A DNA stretch of 64,000 bases from Typhlomys cinereus (GCA_023101885.1 JALPQD010000241.1:310001-374000), one strand, 5' to 3'. Shown: positions 11,663 through 24,789, numbered from the stretch's first letter. A program made the numbers and translations. Notes: generated from the letters alone by a model not told the origin.

Positions 11663-12096
11663 TGCCAGTTAGATAAATAGGTGTCAACTTGACAATGGAA
11701 GATTGAGCTCTGGACATATTTGTGAAGAATTAGTAGTTAAGACAATCCTTAAGCAAGTCTGCAGGCGATTGTCTGATTGATGTGGGAAAGACCTAGCCCA
11801 TCATGGATGGGACTATTCCCTGGGCAGGTACATAAAATGGGGAAGCTGGTTCATTAATTTGGCCTTCTTCAACATACTCAGGCACCTGCTATCTGGCAAG
11901 TACAGTTTGCCCACCTCTCAGCAATCTTCGTGGACATGGAGCAGCCAACTCATTTGACTCCAGATTTTGATATGAATTCTTCTGCCAAGATGGACTAAAA
12001 ATTCTAATCAGGAATAGTAACAAATAATATTACCCCCTTATTCCTCTAAGCTCTCGGGTCATTGATTTACCTGCAACATGCAGGCAAACTATAACA
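11663..12096 (+). mobile_element. MaLR-type LTR
   Basis: A solo LTR of the ERVL-MaLR kind. It opens with TGCCAGTTAG and the hallmark GTGTCAACTTGACA near 11680, and closes near CTATAACA. It shares blocks with the LTR at 14760 (AGAATT.GTAGTT, GGGCAGGT..ATAA, CACCTCTCAGCAAT). No clear 5-bp TSD. Boundaries are approximate. Confidence 0.6.
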
Positions 12097-13611
12097 TGTA
12101 ATAATTAAGGACTTTTCAGCCATTAATTTTGGAAGTGAATTGTCAGGTAGCAAGAAGTCTTCACTTTTTTCTTTCTCATTCTCATTCATCTCTTGACTTG
12201 TATTTCTGTTATCTTGCAGTCTAGAATGTTCCCTACCTATCTCTTCAATCTTCCAGTGAGGATTTGATGGATATTAACACATCAAGTTATACAGCTTTGC
12301 AGAGGAAGGCAGCCTGTTTCTGAATCTTTGCTAATGGAAGAGGGTCTGCCTCTTTCAACATGAACTAGGTGGTTTTGTTATACTTTTGGATATTTCATGA
12401 TTTACCTTTTTCTTCTATTTCACCTATTGAGAGGACTGCCATTCAGTAAGCCCTTCCTTGCCTGGCCCTGTGCAGCTGGACATATAAGCAAGAGTTCTTT
12501 AAAAATTGCGATAACAAGAGCAGTAGAAAACAGACTATTCATTTACTTAGGGATTCATAAAAAACCTAAGCTCCAAAGGTGAGAGGCATCACGTTTGTGA
12601 ATGAGTTTGAGGGATGGTGTGCTTCTTTTGTTGAGTGAGCATACATTAGAAATGGAATAAGTAAACAAAAGCAATTCACAGAACAGCTAGCAAGGATTCT
12701 TGAAGACTGAGTGAATTCTCTCTCATAAAAAAATGCACACCTTTTCAGTATATCTTGCAGAGATTTGCATTGGAATAATATAGGACAGCCTAAATAAGTA
12801 CAGCATGTGGAATCCCTTTCCAGATGAAGGCTTGGCAGGAAGCAAAGGGTGACTGTGTAGTTCCAGTCACAAGCAGCGTGAAATACATCAAGTCCTGGGG
12901 TGCTAGCTTTACTTTCTCTCCATGGAATTCAGATTGTATTTTCTTAACATATAACTCTGATGAATTTTGTAATTGCGACCTGTGGATCCCCTCTTCAGGT
13001 TGGAGCACCATGCTGTGGCTTTGCTGTCTCTGGATCCCTGAAGCAGAGCTACAGTTGTGTGGACACCAAAGATTTCTTCGCTCATGTATGTCTTGGCCCA
13101 ACATCTCTCCTGGACTAGGCTAGAAAGCATGAATTGAGGTCAAGCAGGTTTAGTAATCAGAGAGCAGTATGATTGGCATCGAGATGAGATGTTGTGAGGC
13201 AAACCATTGCTCCTACTCAGTTGTTTCAACTCATAACTCTGTTTGAAAGGCCAACATCCCCAGTCCCGTCACAACTACTTAGGCCAATGAAATGTGACCT
13301 GTAAATTCACTTTTGAAAAATTAGCCCATCCAAACGATTCATTTGGCCTCATCTACAACTGTCAGGACTCAGAATACTCTGCTTCTTATCTTTTAGAAAG
13401 CTCACTCTAGCACTAGCAATAAACATCATTTAGCTAGCTACAGAGACTTAACTGTTTTGTGGGCATGGCAATTTATAATTAAGGATTAAAGAAAAATTGT
13501 CTATATTCCCTCTTACCAACAATGAAAAAGGAAGTATATAAAGATATGTTATCATTGCTAAGGTCTGTTTCATAAAACACTTTGGCCTATTCATCAGAAA
13601 GGACCAAAAAT
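12097..13611. other. Unassigned intergenic stretch
   Basis: No recognised gene or repeat. Overlapping open frames of about 100 codons on both strands at 12790-13130 resemble no family I know and are probably chance. Confidence 0.4.
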
Positions 13612-13852
13612 TGGGGAGGGGATGTAGTTCGGCTGGAGAAATGTTTGACTAATATTTATGAAACCTTATATTTGATCCCCAGTGCCACATAAATTGGGCA
13701 ATGTGGCAAATGCCAATAATACTAGAACTGGGGAAACAGAGACAGGAGAATCAGGAGCTCATGGCTCTCCTTGTCTACAGGGTATGCTTGTGACCAACCT
13801 GGCTACATGAGACCATATCTCTAAAATCCAACAAGAAAACAAATTTCCAGAC
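13612..13852 (+). mobile_element. B4-type SINE (ID head + B1-like body)
   Basis: The ID-like head GATGTAGTTCGGCTGGAGAA and a B-box-like TTTGATCCCCAGTGCC are followed by a B1-like body (ACTAGAACTGGGGAAACAGA, then CAACCTGGCTACATGAGACC) and an A-rich tail. A clear rodent B4 marker. Confidence 0.75.
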
Positions 13853-14407
13853 AAACCCATATCACAATCCTTGAGACTGTCGGATCCTAGACTATAGTCC
13901 AAGGATCAGGATCAGCATTAGTTGGTCATTTGATAATATTTTGATATTACTTTGATAATATTACTCTTCAATGTCAGTGTTTTATAATTTTCATTTTGTA
14001 CTATAGTTAAATAAGAGAACTCCCTGTTTCAGGGATATGAATGCAAAATATTTTCACCACACAGGCAAATAGTCTTTATAGTACTATCACTATTTTAGTT
14101 TAAACAGTATATGTGTGTTCCCTTATAAATAGCTACTCCAAAAATATTACTGTGAATTTGAACTCTAAGAATTTTTAGATATATAAATGCTACCAACTTA
14201 TAAAAATATAATTTGAATGATTAATTATTCATTTGATTAATTTAACATTTTACACATAATAGTTTTTCAAATATGCAATATATAATACACTTCATTTCAG
14301 TCGGGTTTCACAATATTCAGCCAGAACTGAAAGTATACAAATGAACCTGATACTTGAAATTTAACATATTTTTTCTAAGTGCCCAGTACAATTAAAAGTC
14401 ATGAGCC
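13853..14407. other. Unassigned AT-rich stretch
   Basis: Very AT-rich with no recognisable feature. Confidence 0.4.
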
Positions 14408-14592
14408 AATGATGCCACAGCAGGTAAAAGCACTTTCTGCCAAGTCAGGTGACCTGACATCTATCCCAAGAACTTACATAGTCTGAAGACTGAACCCTAC
14501 TCCCTCCTGTAAATTGTCCTATGACTTCCATAAATGTGCTTTGGCATGCACGCTTCCCCCATAAGATAAATTATAAGTGTAAAGGAGAAGAG
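14408..14592 (+). mobile_element. B3-type (B2-superfamily) SINE
   Basis: A diverged head is followed by the diagnostic B3 body blocks TGTAAATTGTCCTATGACTT and TGCTTTGGCATGCACGCTTC, then a short A/T tail. This supports a mouse-like rodent. Confidence 0.7.
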
Positions 14593-14759
14593 AAAGGCAA
14601 AAGAAATAAGGTGATATAATATTTTTCAAAGAAAAGACTTCACTAATAATATTTAGCCTACCATCACTTACCATATTTACCATGAATAATCTGCCTATTT
14701 GTAGTTTATATAATTGTTATTATGGATCTGTTATTTCAGTATAATAAATCATTGTATGG

Positions 14760-15161
14760 TGTCATAGTTAGGGCTGTCAATTTGACAATTGAAGGCTTGA
14801 ACTCTGCACAATTGTGAAGAATTCGTAGTTGAGTTAAGACACAAGCAAGCCACTAGCGGTCTGTCTAATTAAGGTGGAACCCACTCCATAGTGGGAGGGA
14901 CTAGTACCTGGGCAGGTGAATAAGATGGAGGGAGCTAGTTAAAGAAGTTGGCGTTCTTTAGTATCCTTGACCTGACAAGTGAGAGTTGCCCCTCTCTCAG
15001 CAATGGATATGGTATGGCCAGTGCCCTCAGATTCTGGCATTGGTGTGAGCTATCTTGCCAAGGTAAACTAAGATGTGCTGGACAATCTTAAGAGAGAATA
15101 AAACCTCTTATTCCCTGTAAGCCATTTTGGTTGTGAATACATTGGCAAGCAAATTGCTACA
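14760..15161 (+). mobile_element. MaLR-type solo LTR
   Basis: A 402-bp LTR from TGTCATAGTTAGG to TTGCTACA, with the MaLR-like GTCAATTTGACA near its start and a poly(A) signal in GAGAATAAAACCTCTTATTC near 15095. Candidate 5-bp TSDs are TATGG (14755-14759) and TATGA (15162-15166), 4/5 matched. Its start is the same as the minus-strand LTR ending at 33647. Confidence 0.72.
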
Positions 15162-15204
15162 TATGATACTATCATATTATTTCCGCTTCCAATACCATCT
15201 GAAA

Positions 15205-15322
15205 AACTTTTTAGACAGGGTCTGGCATAATTATAGTCCAAAGCTCACCTCAAAACTGTCATCCTGCCTCAGCTCCTCCAGTGCTGTACCTCTAGGCACT
15301 ACCAAGTTTGGCTCACAAACCC
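15205..15322 (-). mobile_element. B1-type SINE fragment
   Basis: Minus-strand B1 blocks are visible: TTAGACAGGGTCTGGCATAA, ATCCTGCCTCAGCTCCTCCA and AGTGCTGTACCTCTAGGCAC. Diverged. Confidence 0.7.
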
Positions 15323-16637
15323 CTAATAGTATTATTAAGTATATGCCTCACTGGCCTTTTTAGTAGTGCATCTTATATTTCATTACTTTCCTATAGATGG
15401 ACATGTAAAGAGCTTTTTAATCATTTTATATTATTAAAACAATGTTTGCTTTCATATCTGCTGCATGATTTCTTCAGGATAAATTCCCAGAAATGTTATC
15501 ATTTCTATTCTTAAACCAAAGTGTATAAGATCATCATAAGTCTGAGGTGGGGGCCCATGTATATGTGCATTCACACAATTTTGACTTAAACATCACAGAA
15601 AACACATTAATGAAATTCTGGCTTATGTGATATATTAGTTTTTAGCACAAGTGACAAGTAATTTTGTACTTGTGAAGTAGAGAATCGCTGGATTAAAGGG
15701 GAATAAAGAGAAAACGCTCAACTGGAACTCATGACATGATGACTTATTTATTTAACAATAAAAGCCAACATCCATGCACTAAAGAGAGAATAACGATTAC
15801 AGATTAGTGCAAATATGATGTAAGCTACAGAAGAGAAATTAACACTTAAATAGTCCCAATTACCATTCAGTGTCAATCTCCAATGGATAAAGATGGCTAG
15901 AAACCAAAGATGGATCCATCTTCAATGAAAAATCTGGGTTGTGATTTGAAAAGAAATGCAGCAATGTCAACCGAGACTGGCCCATGAGTCCCTAGGGCCC
16001 CACTGACATTCCACATTTTCCTAAGAACTACAAGCTCATTAAGACCTGAGGTATTTCTCCCCACCCTCCCACCACCATCAATCTCCATGAAAGTCTGCCA
16101 GCCTATTCAGATGTGGTGAAGAGGCACATACAGTATATTCTGCAAGTGACAAATGGCTAGCTGAGGGGAAAACCTGCAAGTGCCCATCCACTCTTATCAT
16201 GGTTAATCTTCTTAGCCAGTTAATCATGTGGCCCTTTCAGTTAACAAGGTCTTTTTTTTAATTTAGACTGAGAGGATTGGGGTAATTAGCCTTACCAAGG
16301 CCATTGATCTTAAAGGCGATATGCTCATTGGAGAGCTTTCTTCAGCTTATCGGATTCAGGGAAAATACTTCTTCTAACTCTGTATCTCTTATCTTCAGCT
16401 CAGAATAGTAGAGAGTTAAGGTTAGCATTAACAGAGTTTTACAAAAATGGCTTTCACACAGAATTAAACTTAAAAGCAAAGACCTTTTAGAAGCAATAAA
16501 TCCACATGTTGGGATTTTCTTGTGTGCTACTTGCTGTAGTTGGGTAAAAGGATATTGTCAAAGATGAACTCAATTAGAATCGAACCAGGAGATTCGTTAT
16601 ACAGAGAAAGAGAGAAGGAGAAATAAAGACACAGGAG

Positions 16638-16644
<7 letters not shown>
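15323..16644. other. Unassigned intergenic stretch
   Basis: No gene or repeat family recognised before the (GA)n run. Confidence 0.4.

Positions 16645-16686
<42 letters not shown>
16645..16686. repeat. (GA)n microsatellite
   Basis: About 21 uninterrupted GA units. Confidence 0.95.
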
Positions 16687-16690
<4 letters not shown>

Positions 16691-16824
16691 TTAATCATAT
16701 TCATTTCTTCCTGAAAACCTGACTTCTTTACTTTTGACTTTCCACTGATTCTTCCTCTTTTAGTCTTAGGGAAGCTTAAACTTCGGACTTTTCTTATTCT
16801 TTGCCCAAAATCAGACAGATTTTT

Positions 16825-16885
16825 TTTATTATTATTATTTATTCAACTGTGTGCATATGCGTGTGTATGTGCACGCTCGCGCGAG

Positions 16886-16916
<31 letters not shown>

Positions 16917-17118
16917 AGAACCACGGACGAATTCGCGAACCACCACGGACGCCTCCACCTCCTTCTGTCCCGGGATTCACAGGCTCCGCCCTACCAGGAC
17001 CAGAAGCGCAGGCCGCCCCCACTTCCGCCTGGCGTCTATATGTGGGATCTGGGATCCGAGCTCAGGATCTTCCGCCTGCAAGGCGGAGGCTTAACCCCTG
17101 AGCCACCTCTCCAGCCCC
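16825..17118 (-). mobile_element. Young tRNA-derived SINE, copy 3
   Basis: The best-preserved of the three copies. The head at 17118 reads GGGGCTGGAGAGGTGGCTCA on the minus strand. The A-box-like region is followed by paired GCCTCCGCCTTGCAGGCGGA and a B-box-like GAGCTCGGATCCC, then a CpG-rich body ending at a CA-rich segment and an ATT-rich tail. A 20-bp perfect TSD (CCAAAATCAGACAGATTTTT) lies at 16805-16824 and 17119-17138. The high CpG content and long TSD point to very recent activity. Confidence 0.88.
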
Positions 17119-17138
17119 CCAAAATCAGACAGATTTTT

Positions 17139-19721
17139 GCATTTCACACTCCTTGCTGGAATTCTTTGACATATTTGGTTATATGGTATCCCAGACAGAC
17201 AAGGAGAAAATATTATAACTATTATAAGGAAAATACATTCAAAAGAAATATCAGATACCATCAGAGGTGGGGACCTAGTTCCATTCACAATTAGTGTGTG
17301 ATCTTTAAAGATCCCTGATAATTTTTACCTTTTTAAAAATCTCTCCCAAAGTACTTGACTATTTCTTGAATGTTTTTAATAAACAAGGAATTGGAAAGAG
17401 AGTACAACAGCACTTGCTTAAAACGAATGTTTCATATATTAATTACTTCATGAACCTGTGAAATTATGACAATTATTCCTGTATATTGCCCATATTACTG
17501 TTCTATATTGCTGAATAAAACCCAGGAAAAGAGCTATGGGTTAAAAGATGGATATGAAAATGGGGATCCACATTAAAAATTTGAATACATGACTACTGCT
17601 TATATCTAGAACAAAAAAGAAGTCATTTTTTCCCACATGATCTGATATTAAACCTTGAATTAGTACTCAATCATTTCCTCTTTCTCAAGAAATAAATAAG
17701 ATAAATGGCAAATACTCCAACATGTTTGGAAATTGATTCTGTTTTGTTTTGAGGCATAAATCCAATATAGATGTGAAAAACAAGGAGGAACCACTAACTT
17801 ACTTTAATCAAACTAGTTAAGATTTCATAGTCACTAGCCTTTTGGTCACATCTGCTTTGGAGTTTTCTTGAATTGTTCTCTACATGCATGCTGCATTGAC
17901 TGAGCCATGTTAGTCTGTTGTAGGGAAGGTAACCTTGACCAGCTGGGCCATGACAATCATTCCTCTGCAGTTCATCTGTAAATCATGGTACATGTCTATG
18001 TAGCTTGCCTTGTAAAGATGAGTAGTTATTGAATGATTTTCCAGCTTCTGAAACACTCTCTTTGAATAAGCTCATAAAGGGCAGTATCCTTTGCCTTCTT
18101 GTCAAGTAGATCTCAGTAACAGAAAGAAAAAATAAAAGATACAATAAGAAAGTAGCTTAAAATCTGCTTTGAGGAAAACAATCAGACAGAAAGGGAGATG
18201 GGGAAGAGTTAGCACAGACAGAGAAGCAGACAGGAATCTCAGTGAGGCATGGGGGGAGATGGCAGGATACACTAGTGGGGACAATTGATATGTTTTGAGG
18301 AAAGGACCAATATATAGCAACAAATATTAATCTGGTTCAAATAGCAAAGATTTAATTCCCAATTGAAGAAATATAGTTGATATAATTAGAGGACAATGTT
18401 AAATTTTCATCTTTCACAAAGCATTCATTTTTGGAAGAAACTAGAAGAATAACTAATCCTCATCGCATGTGATCATGAGTTGTTGATATAGCCAAATGAT
18501 GAGCCATTTGAGATGCTAATGTAATTAGACTAATATAATTGTAGCCTCATGAAGGATAATATCCTTCAGAAACATCTAACATGGCTATATGAAAGGGTGA
18601 AAGGACACGTTTTGCCTTCAGGCCAAGTAGAAGATTAAAAGAAAAGCTTTCTGATCTTCTAAAGACAAAGAATGAGCAGTCCTGGAAATTGTTTGACAGT
18701 AAGTATCATGAAAAGAGTAAAGTGAAATCTCCTGAGCAATAGCAAAGTCCTCTTTTGAACAGATCAACTTAATTTTGGGAGAAGAAACTGGTATTGCCAG
18801 GCAAATGAAAGGGTTTTAAATGTACACTTAATAAAAACAATAACAACAAAAATTAATAAAGTTTATTTTATTTCTAATGACTGAATAAAATTACTCCTTT
18901 ATTGTAACAAGTATTTACTGAATCTTCATTCCATGTCAAGCACCATGAATAATGTTTTGGGACTTATAAATATTAAAGCACACACACATTCCACATTGCC
19001 TTTCTTCAGCAAGTCTCAACAAGTCTTTGGTGCGTGTCTTTATATCTGTCCTAACACTATCTACATACTGTATTTCTGATTTTGCATTTAGACAAAAACT
19101 TATACTTATTGACATACCAATTTTAACAAGGTAGAAATTATACATAAATATAAAATATTGCTTGATTGAATGATGATAAACACTGAAAATAAAAGGGTAT
19201 ATAAGACTGCTTTTATCATCTCTCAGTACACAATTTAAAGGAAAATAACAAAACAGAAATAATGAGGAGGCTTGATCCTATTATTAGGCAAATCAGTAAA
19301 AGAGAGAGCTCCAAATCTATATTCTATATTTTAAGCCAAGCACAGAAAGGAAAGAATCTTAATCAAGGGCACCAGGGAGCTTTCAAAGATGCCTGCTAAG
19401 ACAAACCATTGAGAAATGGGAAAAAGAAAAACTAAAAATCTCAAGGCAGATGTCAGTGAATGAGCGTGTAAGTGTACCTCAGGTGGTAGATCTGCTTGTT
19501 GGATATATAGACAGTCTGGATAGGGAACCAGAAAATATAGGATATACAACCAATGGAGTAGAGCTTATAAAGTTCTGTGAGAAAGCATGGATGATGTCAT
19601 CTCACAGAATCTGAACAATATATCATGAGCAACAAAAGCTGTCATTTTTATTTAATTCAATCATAATATTTTAAGTTTATGTTTACATATTGCTTTTAAA
19701 TCTAAAATGTTTCCCTGTGTG
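17139..19721. other. Unassigned AT-rich intergenic stretch
   Basis: About 2.6 kb in which I recognise no gene, RNA or repeat family. Confidence 0.4.
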
Positions 19722-20085
19722 CCAAAGGTTGTGTTGTTAGTCCACAACACAGTGGTAGGTGGTGGACTTTAAGGAGGTGAAACCTAATTAAAAGAAGTTC
19801 CAGTACTGGGGATGTCATCTGGAGGAAACTTTTGGAACCTGACCCTTCCTCTTTCCTTTTTGCATTATGATCACCCGAAGTTGAGCAGCTTCCTCCATAT
19901 TCCCCACCATGATATCATTCCATGCTTCAGATCCCAAGGAAGGTGGAATCTTACCATGGACCAAATCTTTCAGAACTGTGAATCTCAGGCCCCAAAGCAA
20001 TTTAGAAACATACCATGGACTAATTTTTCGAACCTGTGAGCCAAAGTAAGCCTTTCTCTTTTGGAAGCTGATTATGTAACAGAGA
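19722..20085 (+). mobile_element. MaLR-like LTR with internal duplication
   Basis: LTR-like blocks are GAAACCTAATTAAAAGAAGT near 19780, TTCCTCCATATTCCCCACCA near 19889 and GTGAGCCAAAGTAAGCCTTT near 20035, in the order seen in MaLR-type rodent LTRs. The block with ACCATGGAC...AACTGTGA (19953-19985) recurs as ACCATGGAC...AACCTGTGA (20010-20040), a local tandem duplication. Boundaries are approximate. Confidence 0.5.
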
Positions 20086-20091
20086 GCTGAA

Positions 20092-20480
20092 TAGCACATG
20101 CATACACACATAAGCACACACACATATTTGTACACAATAGAACATAAATGATAACCCACATAAATACATAGACACACATGGACAGACCTATCAAACATGC
20201 ATATGCACCCATATACACATGTAAGCACATATATATCATACACATATATATGCAGTCATATAAACATACATACACAGAGATATGCACACACATACACATA
20301 TCACGTAGCCACTCATGCATGCATTCACCTAAACATACAGACACAGATACATGCTTGCACCCATGCACACAGACATAGTCACACATGCTTACACATGCAT
20401 ACCACAAATACACATACATATATGCATACAAACATGCACACATAGATATATACCACATAGACACATATACACATATACTT
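20092..20480. repeat. Interrupted CA/TA microsatellite mosaic
   Basis: About 390 bp of degenerate CA, CATA and CATG units. It produces long open frames on both strands rich in His/Thr/Tyr or Cys/Val/Tyr, which are artefacts of the repeat. Confidence 0.85.
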
Positions 20481-22863
20481 GCATGCTTATATCACGGAGA
20501 CCTACCACACACTGAACTACTAGCTCATGTAAATTTAATTCAACTTAAAATACAAATTACTTATATGTGCAATTAATAAACTTTTAAAAATGATATGCAT
20601 TTTCAGTATAAATTTCCACAGGCAGCCTTATAAAATATGCCCATCACCTACGTCATCATGAAGCATCTCCTTGGCTTCAGATATAAGTGATGAGAAAATA
20701 AATCATTCATCATTCTTTTGTTCTATTACCATGTTAATTTTCTTGGTTTTATTTTTCATACCTTTAAGTACATGCAGCACTTTTGTAATGTGCTATTTAC
20801 AGTACATTGGTGCTGTCTGGTAGTCTTCCGTGGAAAGATGAAGCAACAAATACATTAACATTGTTTCTCCTGCTTCAGCATCACTGTCCTAAATCTTTTC
20901 TTCCCATATTGCCAACCCCTGTAACACTTTCTTTGTCTTCTGAATCATCAATCCCCAATGTTCTTCCAACTTTTCTGGTAACATTGAATATATACAGTAT
21001 TTCACATAGGTATTTTAGCCTTCAATTCTCCATCTTTGCACTGAATTTTTTTCCCTAGTTCCCATGAACATACATCATACAGCTCACAAAATCTGAATGA
21101 TTGGAAATATTAGAGGGAAACAAATGAATTTGAATAATAGTTTAGAAGACCAGAAAATGATTGGTAATACTTGGTCATATTACCTTTCCCTACAGGTTTT
21201 GTAAGTACTGCTTTAACATCTTTCAACAGATTTTTAGGGAATAACTGTCAGTTCAGAGTCTTTTGTAGCTCCCATGGTTTGGTGTCTGGTTTGATTGTCA
21301 CATGTTTGTTTATTTAATTTTGAAATCATCATATTTATCAAGATAAATAGAAGATTTTTTAAAATATGTATACTCCAAAGTTTTTCATGGTTCTGAAGTT
21401 TTTTCTGGATTTGCATGTTTGTAAATATAGTCTATCTGTCTAGCTGATTTAACCCTCTATTTCACGGACAACAATTCCATGCATGTTCACATTACCTTCT
21501 TGTCTTCCAAATCAAACATTTCTTGTGCTTTATTTTGATTCTGTTTGTTTATTTTTCTATTTCAATTTCATGTTGATGTTTTCATATCTGTTGCTTGTTT
21601 GAGGAATGGTCCTTCTCATTGCCGCAGTTTCCAGAGTGACAGCTTCTTCTTGTATGTGTGCAGTGATTTCATTTTTCTCACTATTTTCTTTTGAATTTCA
21701 GTTTCACTAGATATTTTTTGATTCAGAAATATCATGCCTATTGTATAGGTGTTAAAGAAATTAGGGCGATAATTTAATGGAAGTGATGTCAGATAATGAT
21801 TTCCAAAAAGTTATTCATGGCAGACAATGATAACAATAATTGAGTAGAAGAAAAATATGCTACCCAATGCATAATAGTCCTTGTTCATTAGTACCCTTGG
21901 TGCTCATGCAGTAAATTAATGGAGATAGAGTTGAAAATTATATGAGAACTCAACAGCTTGAGCATCTCTTCTCTAAAGTGATTTGTCACCACCAATACCA
22001 AGAGTGCCAAGTTTTACTTTGAACCTTAGGAAACCAAGTAGGCTACAGTAACAGGGAGATTTGTTTCTACATCTCTTATCATGGAAAGGTCAATGGTATC
22101 TTGTCCCTCAGATCATAAAATATTTACAGTTACATTTGCTAACAACCATGATTTTGTGAACAATAGAAGTTAAGATTAGGAAGATTTCCCATATAGCCCA
22201 TTAACTTAGACAGAAAAATAGATTTTTACTGTAAAAGAATGAAAATAGTGAGTTTATTCTCTGACTTCATGGGACTTTCAATAATTTCCAATGCTCCAGA
22301 TACCACTGTCTTTATAGAAAGTATCAGTGGCTGAGGGAATTCCTACACAATGAGATAAATTCACATTGCATTGTAATACCCAGAACCCTCAGACTTAGAA
22401 ACCAGGGGTGGGAGTGAGCATGTTGCTTCACACTATCAACTCCTTTGCAAGGTGTTGCTTTCCTTACCCTGACTGTAGTTTCAAAGACGTTAGACATTGA
22501 AGAAATGCCTCTGCCAGGATAGTCAATAATGGTTCTTTTGAAATTTCAAGTCTGTCAGTATATTGGCTGGACAGAGATGAAAGCAAGTTTTATGCTAAGT
22601 GGTGTTATTGATTCTGGAACTTGAGCAAAAATAGGGATGTTGTTATAGAGTGTAGGAAGATGGGCAGAGGTTTATTTTTGAAACTCAGTTGGTCCTCTAG
22701 CATGCCTGCTGATTTTTCCATATGTACTAATAAAAACTGATAGAATACTAAAGCAGTCTCATATAGGCAAGACCTCTAAAATCTAGAGTAGCTTACCCAT
22801 CAGGAAAAAGAGTGAAGAGAATCTCAAGTGCTCAAAGAGAACATAGTAATGTAGAAGTTGGTG
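20481..22863. other. Unassigned AT-rich intergenic stretch
   Basis: No gene or RNA recognised. Some blocks around 21540-21700 faintly recall ancient L1 3' UTR, but I cannot support a call. Confidence 0.4.
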
Positions 22864-23130
22864 CAGTTCTACCTCTCTTTCTGTTGCTATGAAACAATAC
22901 TCAGGAAATTCTTGAAGGAGAAGGAGAGATTTATTTGTCTTGCTGTTTCAAAGGGGATATACAGCCCATTATGGTGTGAAAGGAATTGCCAACATTGGGT
23001 CATAGCCATCATCATGGAGGCAGAGAGTAAGTAGCAAATTCCAGAAGCAGGGCCTTGATACCAAAGTCCCCTCCCCCAACTGTAAAGTTCCATCTCTTAA
23101 AAAGTGCCATGACCTTCTCAAACACTCACA
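22864..23130 (-). mobile_element. Probable old LTR-like repeat
   Basis: On the minus strand a poly(A)-signal-like AATAAA occurs in AGATTTATTTGTC (22927), within a layout like that of the other minus-strand MaLR LTRs: T-rich start, CCATCATGG-type middle, AAGTGCCATGACC end. Family and limits uncertain. Confidence 0.35.
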
Positions 23131-23849
23131 TCATATAAGTCTTTATAGAAAGAGTTGTGGGAAACAACTCACATTAAATCATGAAGGAAGGAATTATAAT
23201 GGACACAGTATTAAACATATTAGAAAGCCCTAAATCTGTAGTAGAAATGAAGGCAGTAACTAACCACAATTTCTATTGTATAAAAATAATTCTGTTCCTT
23301 TTATTTTTTGTAGAAGGCCTTCATAACGAAAAAAAATTAGTCATATGTTAGATTAAGTAACCAGTTAGTTGGAAGAAATGGAGTAAGTTTCAGGAGAAAG
23401 GACCTCCTTAAAAGATCCTAACTTCTGAGGATGAAGATGTCAATGAAACTGATTTGTCTCAACGTAGGACAAGGGAAGAAATGTTTTCATTTTGCTTATA
23501 GATAAGATGCCTCCTGTTTGTCTGGAGCAGGGTGAAGATGCTCAGAATTGAAATATCCAAGAAGGACATTCATTGTGATTAGGTTTGGGAAAACAGAATC
23601 ACATGAGTGACTTTTCATTATGTTTGTTGGAAAAGTCAAATTCTTGAATATAGTCTATCTCAACTTGCCTGCATACCCTGGATCATGGCCATAGAAAAAG
23701 TTTTCTTACCAAGAGATCAAGTCTCTGATGCGTTGTCTCTCCTATATGTAATCTAGACTTAAAAGCACTTATATATTGTGTCAGTTTCAAAGGTACACTT
23801 CCCTCCTGGCAACAACCCATTTCTTAGTACCAATTTCTAGTGGAGTCTG
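23131..23849. other. Unassigned intergenic stretch
   Basis: No gene or repeat family recognised. Confidence 0.4.
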
Positions 23850-24085
23850 TCTTCATGTTGACAAAAAAATTCACAACAAAATGGCTTATGAGAACAAGGA
23901 ATTTTATTCTAATTTATGACTTTTCAGTTATAGTTCTTAATCCAGCTCAGCAGGAAAGCTAATACCATCCCCAGAAGCTGTGAGAACTAGCCACACAACA
24001 TGTGCATTGCTAAGGGGAGAACAACCCTCACTTGCCAGTCCTGCATATCTGCCAAAGTACTTCAAAGAAAGACATCTTCCTTAAC
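23850..24085 (-). mobile_element. MaLR-type LTR fragment
   Basis: GAACAAGGAATTTTATTCTA and GTTATAGTTCTTAATCCAGC match the order of blocks in the complete minus-strand LTR at 33269-33647 (GAACAAGGAGTTTATTCTC, GTTATGGTTCTTAGTCCAGC). The other end is lost or too diverged to place. Confidence 0.55.
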
Positions 24086-24378
24086 GAGCTACCTCTCAAG
24101 GAAGAAAGGGGATAAGCCAAGGGGGAAGGGATAAGGGAAGGCAGTGGGGAAAGTGGATTATGAGCAAAGCATAATGATATAGACATGTGAGAGGACCATG
24201 GGAAATTCCATTAGTTGGTGGCAATTTAAACGCTGACAGTATAATAGCTCAGTGTGGCCTCTTCTGGGTTTGTCAGGATGTGCAGGAATCTCTTTCTATT
24301 TTGCCAATGTCTTTCTTTGTTCTGTTTAATCACGTACCTCTTGGACACTAGGGCAGTTCCATTGCTGTATTTATCTTC

Positions 24379-24789
24379 TGTAACTGTTACTCTTAACTAT
24401 TGCTGTGAGAGACCATCCAAAGTTGAATAACCTAAGTGAGAAAAGGAAATTTATTCATCTTATGGTTCCAGAGTGGAGAAATAGTCTTTCATAGAGGAGG
24501 CGACATGACTGGTGGCTGAAGCTGGGGCAGGCTAAGTCACTGCCAACATCCAGTAGGTTAGCGGGTGATGGCTGAAGGCTGGAGGATTCTTAGACAGTCT
24601 CTTCTTTTCAGTCTTCTGTGGTTCATTTTATCTGGTCCACTATTGAGTGGTTCCAATAAGATCTAGGGAGGTTCAAATTGGATCTAGGGCTGGCCTTTAT
24701 ATTGTAAATGTATCGATCCAGATAATTACTTCAGCTGATCTTAATTAATGCCAGGTGTGTCACATTGACACCCAGAACTAACTATCACA
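24379..24789 (-). mobile_element. MaLR-type LTR
   Basis: Read on the minus strand it begins TGTGATAGTTAG at 24789 and includes GTGTCAATGTGACAC, a variant of the MaLR start motif, with AATAAA in GAAATTTATTCATC near 24447. No perfect TSD (TCTTC against TCTAT). Confidence 0.6.

Noticed and set aside
12790..13130. Overlapping ~100-codon frames on both strands that might be a retrocopy
   Set aside because: No recognisable protein, no poly(A) tail and no TSD seen.
20072..20464. 130-codon minus-strand frame rich in Cys/Val/Tyr, and matching plus-strand His/Thr-rich frames
   Set aside because: Translation of CA/TA repeat units; all frames are open because the repeat lacks stops.
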